Below, piece after piece: positions 1 to 5,223 of a DNA stretch of 11,003 nucleotides. Position numbers and translations under genes: made by a program. Numbering within the stretch: the first letter of the stretch is position 1; each line of letters opens with the position of its first letter. Under the pieces are notes generated by a model. The model ran no database searches. It had not been told where the DNA came from and saw only the letters and a list, made by a program, of their open reading frames with translations. The stretch comes from Oceanospirillaceae bacterium (lineage in GTDB: Bacteria > Pseudomonadota > Gammaproteobacteria > Pseudomonadales > Balneatricaceae), in contig DPHD01000080.1 of the NCBI GenBank assembly GCA_003523085.1, forward strand, positions 1-11,003, in the 5' to 3' direction.

Positions 1-3000
1 GTTTACTAACCTCAGTATCAGCAAAAAACTAATCACTGCTTTTTTATTGGTGGGTATCATTCCCTTTGCTGTATTGGGGGTCACTGCGCTGGACAGTGCG
101 ACTAAGGCGCTGGAGCAACAGTCTTTTAATCAGCTTGAAGCCGTTCGCGGCATTAAAAAAGCACAGATTGAAGACTACTTCCAGTCCACTCGGGATGACA
201 TGGATGTACTAAGGGAAACGTCTGGCACCATTAGGCAAGAAGCGATGAACAAACTTGTTGCCGTACGAGACAACAAGAAAAATGCCATTCAATTGTATTT
301 TGACACAGTGCGTGACCAAGTCATCACCACCGCAGAAAATCAAATGACCATTGATGGTATGCGTGACTTTAGCGCCATTTTTGGAGATTTCGCGGCTGAA
401 AATGGGTTTACAGCGGCAAAGCTAAAGCAGGCGCGTAAACAGCTTGCTGCATACTACAACAACGATTTTGCCACCGAATATAACAACCAAAACGGCAATG
501 CGCCTGACACCGAGTATATGCTTGAGTTTGACAATGACAGCATTGCCCTACAATACGCATACATCAGCAACAACCCTAACCCCCTAGGCAGCAAAGAGCA
601 GCTTGACCATCCGGGCGACGATTCGTATTACAGTAATATTCACGAGACGTTCCACCCTCCAATGCGCACCTTCCTAGAGAAGTTTGGCTACTATGATATT
701 TTCCTTGTGGACATCGACAGTGGCGACATTGTCTATTCGGTATTTAAAGAACTCGACTATTCCACCTCGTTGATCGACGGACCCTATGCCGACACTAACT
801 TTGGCCAAGTGTTTCGTGATGCCGCAAAGCTCAATAAAGGCGAAGTGACCTTTGTCGATTTTGCTCAGTACCGCCCTTCCTACGAAGCCCCTGCCAGTTT
901 TATTGCCTCACCTATTTTTGAAGGTGACAAGGCCACCGGTGTATTGATCTTCCAATTGCCTTTGGATCGTATCACTAACGTGATGAGCGAACGAGCAGGC
1001 TTAGGTGAAACCGGTGAAACCTACCTAGTTGGCCAAGACCACCTCATGCGTTCTGACTCCTACTTAGACCCGGTCAATCACACCGTAATTGCCTCTTTCC
1101 GTAACCCCGAACTGGGCAATGCCCGTACCGAGGCGGTAGACTTAGCCCTTGCCGGTAACACCGGTACTAAAGTCATTATCGACTACAACGGCAACCCAGT
1201 CCTATCCGCCTATTCACCCTTCAATGTCTTAGGTTTAGAGTGGGCCTTACTGTCTGAAATCGACGTAGCCGAAGCCTTTGTACCCCACGTAACAGGGGCC
1301 GAAAAAGATTATTACAACAACTACATCGAAAAATATGGCTACTACGACCTGTTCCTAATTAACCCAGATGGCTATATTTTTTATACCGCAGCTAAGGAAG
1401 CAGACTACCAAACCAACCTCATCGACGGCGTTTATGCAGACTCCAACTTAGGCAAGTTATTCCGCCAAGTCAGCAACACAGGCGAGTTTGGTTTTGTAGA
1501 CTTTGAACCCTATGCACCCAGCAACGGCGACCCAGCTAGCTTTATCGCCCAACCCATTAAAGATGCTGACGGCAAAGTTGAAATGGTTGTTGCCTTACAA
1601 ATCCCATTAGACGGCATTAACAATGTCATGGGCGAACGATCTGGCATGGGCGAATCTGGGGAGTCCTATCTGGTGGGCCAGGACCACTTAATGCGTTCTG
1701 ACTCCTTCTTAGACCCGGTTAACCACACGGTAATAGCCTCCTTCGCTAACCCTGAGCTGGGTAGCGTAGAGTCACATGCCACCCTTGAGGCGTTAAAAGG
1801 CGGTACAGGCTCAGAAATCATTATCGACTACAACGGTAACCCTGTACTTTCCGCCTACACCTCCGTCAACATCCACGGTACACAGTGGGCCCTAATGGCT
1901 GAAATTGACGAAGCAGAAGCCTTTGCTTCCATTGAAGGCCTGAAGGCTATCATGTTAGGTGTAGCCATCGGCGGTATCATCCTTATCTTGATCTTTGCCT
2001 ACTTCATCTCGGGTTCAATCAGCCGCCCCATTCGTTCCTTGTCCGGCCTATTTGCAAAACTCGACGACTCGGGTGATTTCTCGCTACGCAGTACTGACAT
2101 CACATCGAAAGATGAAATCGGCCAAATGGCCGAAGTCGTCAACCAACACCTTGAGTCACTCCAACAAGCCATCGATGCAGCCAACGCAGTCGTGACCGAC
2201 GTAGCCCAAGGCCAGTTTGATAACCGCATAGAGCTCGATTTTAAAGGCGATTTATCCAAGCTCAAGGCGGGCGTTAATAACTCTGCCGACAGTGTTGAAC
2301 AAACTATGGATGCCCTCAAGCAAGCGCTTAATGCGATTGCCACCGGTAACTTTAGCTATCGTCTCGACGGCGTAGAAGTAGAGAGCAACTTCCGCAGCAC
2401 CTTGATTCACACCATGGAGACCATGGAACAAGCCATTGGTGAAATTAATCAGGTAATGAACGCGGCGGCTCTAGGCGACTTTGATTTGCGGGTTAACACT
2501 CCACTCAAAGGCGATTTAGACCAGTTAAAAATGGGCGTAAACAACTCCATTACAGCTATTTCTGAAGCCTTAACCGAAACCACCGCCATGGCGGAAAAAA
2601 TGGCTTATGGTAATCTGACCCAACGCATCACTGGCGATTACAACGGTCGTTTGGATGACCTAAAAACCGCCCTCAACAGCTCTGTTGAAAATATGGAAAA
2701 AACCGTATCCGCAGTGCTTAATGCCACCGACAGCGTGGCCTCTAACGCCTCGGCTATCAGCCGTGGCTCTGATGACTTGTCGCAGCGTACCAGCGAACAA
2801 AGCGCCTCGTTAGAAGAGACCTCTTCTAGCATGGAAGAAATGGCAGCCACCATTGAACACAATACCAACCGCGCTAATGAAGCCAGTGGGCTAGTAGAAG
2901 GCACACGGGTCGACTCAACGAGTGGCGTTGAGGTAGTCAACAAAGCGGTACAAGCCATGAGCGACATAGAGACCTCTAGTGGCAAGATTGTGTCGATCAT

Positions 3001-3613
3001 CACCTTGATTGATGGTATTGCCTTCCAGACTAACCTTTTGGCCCTTAACGCTTCTGTAGAAGCCGCCAGAGCCGGCGAGCATGGCCGCGGATTCGCCGTA
3101 GTCGCCGGTGAAGTACGCACCCTTGCCCAACGTGCGGCAGACGCTGCCAAGGATATTAAGGGCCTCATTGAAGACAGCTCGAGCAAAGTGCAAGAAGGTC
3201 GTAGTTTGGTAAACCAAACCGGCGAATCCTTAGCCTCGATTAGCGCATCCATCACCAAGGTGAGCGACATCGTGATGGAAATTGCAACTGCAACCGGCCA
3301 ACAGACGACTGTGGTCAATCAGATTAACTCGGCCGTAGGCCAATTGGAAAACGTTAACCAACAAAACGTGGCTTTGGTTGAAGAGTCGTCGGCGTCCAGC
3401 TACTCCTTGAGCGATCAAACCAAAGCGCTGAAACAACAAATTTCCTTCTTTAAGGTAAATAATTCGGGCATTAGTACGCCCACTGTCGCACCGCTAAAGT
3501 CTGCCGAAGAAGTATTTGGCGCCGAAGCTCTGGCTGAAATCACAACACCCTCGTCTAAGCCAACGCCAAGTGCGTCTTCGGGCAACAAAGACGACGACTG
3601 GCAGGAGTTTTAA
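1..3613 (+). CDS. Methyl-accepting chemotaxis protein with duplicated dCache-like sensor and five HAMP-like modules (5' end just cut off)
   Basis: Inner-membrane chemoreceptor that senses a periplasmic signal and controls the CheA/CheW kinase complex. The frame is open to the left edge. Base 1 is G in the third codon position and the next residues are FTNLSISKKL, a usual MCP beginning, so an ATG ending at base 1 is likely (numbering below assumes this, 1204 aa). Visible in order: TM1 (about 11-31), two helical repeats (42-75, 82-115), a long periplasmic region with two copies of a Cache-like sensor (228-427 and 445-642), TM2 (about 650-671), a HAMP domain (SRPIRSL at 675) followed by four more HAMP-like modules to about 895, then the coiled-coil signalling domain. 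The hairpin tip carries IAFQTNLLALN and VEAARAGE (about 1007-1028). The C-terminus is DWQEF, an xWxxF CheR/CheB-docking pentapeptide. Typical MCPs have about 550-700 residues. The ligand cannot be read from the sequence. Confidence 0.96.
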   Translation, partial: FTNLSISKKLITAFLLVGIIPFAVLGVTALDSATKALEQQSFNQLEAVRGIKKAQIEDYFQSTRDDMDVLRETSGTIRQEAMNKLVAVRDNKKNAIQLYFDTVRDQVITTAENQMTIDGMRDFSAIFGDFAAENGFTAAKLKQARKQLAAYYNNDFATEYNNQNGNAPDTEYMLEFDNDSIALQYAYISNNPNPLGSKEQLDHPGDDSYYSNIHETFHPPMRTFLEKFGYYDIFLVDIDSGDIVYSVFKELDYSTSLIDGPYADTNFGQVFRDAAKLNKGEVTFVDFAQYRPSYEAPASFIASPIFEGDKATGVLIFQLPLDRITNVMSERAGLGETGETYLVGQDHLMRSDSYLDPVNHTVIASFRNPELGNARTEAVDLALAGNTGTKVIIDYNGNPVLSAYSPFNVLGLEWALLSEIDVAEAFVPHVTGAEKDYYNNYIEKYGYYDLFLINPDGYIFYTAAKEADYQTNLIDGVYADSNLGKLFRQVSNTGEFGFVDFEPYAPSNGDPASFIAQPIKDADGKVEMVVALQIPLDGINNVMGERSGMGESGESYLVGQDHLMRSDSFLDPVNHTVIASFANPELGSVESHATLEALKGGTGSEIIIDYNGNPVLSAYTSVNIHGTQWALMAEIDEAEAFASIEGLKAIMLGVAIGGIILILIFAYFISGSISRPIRSLSGLFAKLDDSGDFSLRSTDITSKDEIGQMAEVVNQHLESLQQAIDAANAVVTDVAQGQFDNRIELDFKGDLSKLKAGVNNSADSVEQTMDALKQALNAIATGNFSYRLDGVEVESNFRSTLIHTMETMEQAIGEINQVMNAAALGDFDLRVNTPLKGDLDQLKMGVNNSITAISEALTETTAMAEKMAYGNLTQRITGDYNGRLDDLKTALNSSVENMEKTVSAVLNATDSVASNASAISRGSDDLSQRTSEQSASLEETSSSMEEMAATIEHNTNRANEASGLVEGTRVDSTSGVEVVNKAVQAMSDIETSSGKIVSIITLIDGIAFQTNLLALNASVEAARAGEHGRGFAVVAGEVRTLAQRAADAAKDIKGLIEDSSSKVQEGRSLVNQTGESLASISASITKVSDIVMEIATATGQQTTVVNQINSAVGQLENVNQQNVALVEESSASSYSLSDQTKALKQQISFFKVNNSGISTPTVAPLKSAEEVFGAEALAEITTPSSKPTPSASSGNKDDDWQEF
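122..343 (+). repeat. Two-copy helical repeat in the periplasmic stalk of the chemoreceptor
   Basis: Residues from SFNQLEAVRGIKKAQIEDYF (base 122) and AMNKLVAVRDNKKNAIQLYF (base 242) align without gaps at an offset of exactly 120 bp (40 residues). The shared pattern is N-x-L-x-AVR-x-x-KK-x-x-I-x-x-YF. Both copies are predicted to be amphipathic helices following TM1, which suggests a helical stalk or dimer interface in front of the sensor domain. Confidence 0.7.
680..1279 (+). repeat. Sensor-domain copy 1 (dCache-like) of a tandem duplication
   Basis: This codes for residues 228-427. It begins KFGYYDIFLVD, runs through SLIDGPYAD, PASFIASPI and YLVGQDHLMRSDS, and ends WALLSEIDVAEAF. It contains two Cache/PAS-like halves: a first ending near LPLDRI and a second from GETYLVG onward. 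The sequence style is that of dCache chemoreceptors in marine gammaproteobacteria. A long helical segment precedes it, as expected for the ancestral single copy. Confidence 0.8.
1331..1924 (+). repeat. Sensor-domain copy 2 (dCache-like) of a tandem duplication
   Basis: This codes for residues 445-642 and repeats copy 1 motif for motif: KYGYYDLFLIN, NLIDGVYAD, PASFIAQPI, YLVGQDHLMRSDS, LDPVNHTVIASF, DYNGNPVLSAY and WALMAEIDEAEAF. It is two residues shorter overall. The start offset is 651 bp and the end offset 645 bp. Several blocks are identical in protein but differ at third codon positions, for example CTA/CTG, GTT/GTG and CAA/CAG in LVGQ. The copies are therefore old enough to have diverged silently. 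Only about 17 residues separate it from copy 1. Confidence 0.85.
2018..2690 (+). repeat. Chain of five HAMP-like modules
   Basis: After TM2 a G-[DQN]-[FL] motif recurs at residues 692 (GDFSLR), 738 (GQFDNR), 783 (GNFSYR), 826 (GDFDLR) and 871 (GNLTQR), spaced 46, 45, 43 and 45 residues. The first module has the canonical HAMP start SRPI and the DEIG motif at 705. Modules two and four share the pattern KGDL-x-x-LK-x-GVNNS. A period near 45 agrees with known concatenated HAMP chains such as the poly-HAMP part of Aer2. HAMP modules pass the transmembrane signal to the kinase-control domain. Confidence 0.75.
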
Positions 3614-3638
3614 ATTTTAATTAAGGACGATTAACTAA

Positions 3639-3699
3639 GCTCCTCGCAGACCTATTTAATTGCAAGTGCCAATCATGGCACTTGCATTTGTAGAGGAGC
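3639..3699 (+). promoter_or_regulatory. Candidate anti-SD/SD pairing in the leader of the heme-protein gene
   Basis: GCTCCTC (3639-3645) is the exact complement of GAGGAGC (3693-3699), which contains the ribosome binding site of the downstream gene (AGGAG at 3694-3698, six bases before the ATG at 3705). The pairing would enclose the 11-bp hairpin at 3661-3686. In a transcript starting upstream of 3639, such as readthrough from the chemoreceptor gene, this could mask the ribosome binding site. The complementarity is seen directly and the regulatory role is inference. Confidence 0.3.
3661..3686 (+). terminator. Perfect 11-bp inverted repeat, possible terminator of the chemoreceptor gene
   Basis: TGCAAGTGCCA (3661-3671) and its exact complement (3676-3686) are separated by a 4-base loop, ATCA. 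The hairpin lies 47 bases after the chemoreceptor stop codon. It is followed only by TTTG, a weak U-tract, and no U-tract follows on the minus strand. It may therefore be a poor intrinsic terminator, a protein-binding operator, or part of a 5' leader structure of the next gene. Confidence 0.4.
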
Positions 3700-3704
3700 A
3701 CAAC

Positions 3705-4349
3705 ATGAAGAAATGTATCTATCACCTGCCGATCAGTGGTCTAACCCTATCCGGCCTTTTGCTCGTTAGTCCTATAACCCAAGCCAATGAACAAGAGACC
3801 GTCGCCTTAGCCGTGGCTAAGGCAGTGGACACCATGGTGCGATCGACCAGGGCCACCTACACCAAAACGGTGGTCACCAAGCTCAAAAAAGACGGCAAAG
3901 GCGCCAAACAAAAGAGTAACAAACTCAAAGGTTTTGTACCCTTGCCCGCACAATTTGTGCGTAACGTGGCGATTCATTCTGAAGCCTCGGGCAAAGCCAA
4001 CTTTACCGTGGCGTTGCGTAGTGCCTGGAATTTAAACCTAGAGCAAGGTTTGCAAGATGAGTTTGAACGCCAAGGTTGGGACTACTTAATGCAGCAACAA
4101 GCGGGCCAAGCAGACAACCTAGCCAGCATCAACTGGCAACCCTACACTCAAATAAGCACCATCGATGGCGTACAAACACTGCGTTATTTTAGTGCCGATA
4201 CGGCGGTGGGTGGCGCCTGCGTCTCCTGCCATAATAACTGGGAAGGTCGCGACATGATTAAGGCCGTGCGTACCGATGCTGGATTAGAAGCTGGCAAACA
4301 GTTTGTATTGACGAACTCATGGGTGCGGTGTCGATTAGCGTACCCATGA
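3705..4349 (+). CDS. Secreted Tll0287-like (DUF3365) c-type heme protein, C-terminus altered by a frameshift
   Basis: Probable periplasmic heme protein; the family is found alone or fused to sensory proteins, and its exact role is not established. The start at 3705 is chosen for the SD AGGAG six bases upstream and because it begins a classical signal peptide (MKK, hydrophobic stretch, cleavage likely after TQA at about residue 27). Earlier in-frame starts lie in the inverted repeat and have no SD. CVSCH at residues 172-176 is a CxxCH heme attachment site, followed by NNWEGRD. The reading frame ends at residue 214 with TNSWVRCRLAYP, which is not family-like. The -1 frame from 4310 instead reads DELMGAVSISVPMN and stops at 4354, matching the family's usual ending. 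A single-base deletion near 4302-4310, or a sequence error, is likely. The heme site is intact; whether the product is functional is unclear. It lies 91 bp after the chemoreceptor gene on the same strand. Confidence 0.85.
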   Translation: MKKCIYHLPISGLTLSGLLLVSPITQANEQETVALAVAKAVDTMVRSTRATYTKTVVTKLKKDGKGAKQKSNKLKGFVPLPAQFVRNVAIHSEASGKANFTVALRSAWNLNLEQGLQDEFERQGWDYLMQQQAGQADNLASINWQPYTQISTIDGVQTLRYFSADTAVGGACVSCHNNWEGRDMIKAVRTDAGLEAGKQFVLTNSWVRCRLAYP

Positions 4350-4354
4350 ACTAA
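4310..4354 (+). other. Out-of-frame remnant of the true C-terminus of the heme protein
   Basis: Read from 4310 (GAC GAA CTC ATG ...), this segment encodes DELMGAVSISVPMN followed by TAA at 4352-4354. That resembles the usual C-terminal strand of Tll0287-like domains (GDLMGAVSV-type followed by P). It is one base out of phase with the upstream coding frame. Adding one base around 4302-4310 would give a continuous protein of 216 residues ending five bases before the convergent nit stop codon. Confidence 0.75.
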
Positions 4355-4359
4355 GGCCG

Positions 4360-5223
4360 TTAGAGTCGGCGCTGCGATTGTAAGGGAAAGGCTTGTCTAA
4401 TGGTTTGAACACGTTCCAAATCCACCTTAGCCATGGCCAAGCCTACACCTTCTTCAAGCTCAACCAGCACGGTGCCCCATGGGTCGATGATCATTGAATG
4501 GCCGTAGGTTTGCCGGTGATCATGCTGACCACCATGGGATGCAGCCAACATATAGCACTGGGTTTCTATGGCGCGTGCGCGCAACAGGGTATGCCAGTGA
4601 GCTTGGCCTGTGGTTTTAGTGAAGGCGGCACCATTAACAATGATCTGCGCGCCGCGGTCGACTAACTGAGCGTGAATCTCTGCAAAACGCAAATCATAAC
4701 AGATGGTTAACCCCACCTTGCCTACCGGTGTATCTACCACAACCAGTTGGTTACCGGCTTCAAAAGTATCCGACTCACGATAGCTGCCATGGCTGTCTTC
4801 AATGTCGACATCAAACATATGTATTTTATCGTAACGAGCCACTTCTTGGCCTTCATCATCGTACACAAAACAGGCAGAGCGCACTTTACTCAGGTCGCTA
4901 ATACCTTCTTGGCAAGGAATGGTACCGCCGATAATCCACACCTTGTGCCGCTGCGCTTGCTGGGACAGCCATAACCGCAAACCACCATTAGGCCCAGCGG
5001 CGGCGGCACCATAGGCCACCATTTGAGGATCGCCAAACACGGCAAAACTCTCGGGTAACATAATCAACTTGGCACCCAATTCAGCAGCCCTAGCTATTTG
5101 TATTGCCGCCTGCTCAAGGTTGTCGTCAACCTTAAGCTTACTCACCAGTTGCACCACGGCAACAGCTAAGCCTGAGCCTTGAAGGTTAATGGCTTGATTG
5201 TGATTAGTCGATGGAGATGGCAT
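4360..5223 (-). CDS. Carbon-nitrogen hydrolase (nitrilase superfamily, Nit1/Nit2-like amidase)
   Basis: A 287-residue cytoplasmic amidase with a complete Glu-Lys-Cys catalytic triad: E58 in LPESFAVFG, K133 in RYDKIHMFD and C175 in TICYDLRF. Other family signs are GGTIP (99-103), RARAIE near the C-terminal half and the GHSMIIDPWG block. Nit1-type enzymes hydrolyse deaminated glutathione and related omega-amides as metabolite repair, and this is the likely but unproven substrate class. The start at 5223 is chosen because AGGAG lies 10 bases upstream (5238-5234); a longer reading from 5268 would add 15 non-conserved residues. It overlaps the end of yhdP by 20 bases, so translational coupling is likely. 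In Pseudomonas-type clusters tldD follows here, but in this window nit ends the operon and faces the heme-protein gene tail to tail with almost no gap. Confidence 0.92.
   Translation of the reverse strand: MPSPSTNHNQAINLQGSGLAVAVVQLVSKLKVDDNLEQAAIQIARAAELGAKLIMLPESFAVFGDPQMVAYGAAAAGPNGGLRLWLSQQAQRHKVWIIGGTIPCQEGISDLSKVRSACFVYDDEGQEVARYDKIHMFDVDIEDSHGSYRESDTFEAGNQLVVVDTPVGKVGLTICYDLRFAEIHAQLVDRGAQIIVNGAAFTKTTGQAHWHTLLRARAIETQCYMLAASHGGQHDHRQTYGHSMIIDPWGTVLVELEEGVGLAMAKVDLERVQTIRQAFPLQSQRRL

Noticed and set aside
47..49. TTG at 47 as the start of the chemoreceptor
   Set aside because: The frame is open upstream to the window edge and encodes a normal MCP N-terminus (FTNLSISKKL), and a start at 47 would cut into TM1.
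2638..3318. Long open frames on the minus strand inside the chemoreceptor gene (also 1999-2343, 2915-3217 and 3230-3439)
   Set aside because: They are antisense to a clear conserved coding region, have composition typical of shadow frames and resemble no known protein.
3631..3660. Sigma70-type promoter (TTAACT, 16 bp, TATTTA) before the heme-protein gene
   Set aside because: The match to consensus is weak in an AT-rich gap, so it is mentioned only as a possibility and not listed as a feature.
3660..3677. TTG at 3660 or ATG at 3675 as the start of the heme protein
   Set aside because: Both lie inside the inverted repeat without an SD, and they add residues in front of a perfect signal peptide that begins at 3705 with a good SD.
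4300..4316. Programmed ribosomal frameshift at the end of the heme-protein gene
   Set aside because: No X-XXY-YYZ slippery sequence and no evident downstream structure is present, so a deletion or sequence error is simpler.
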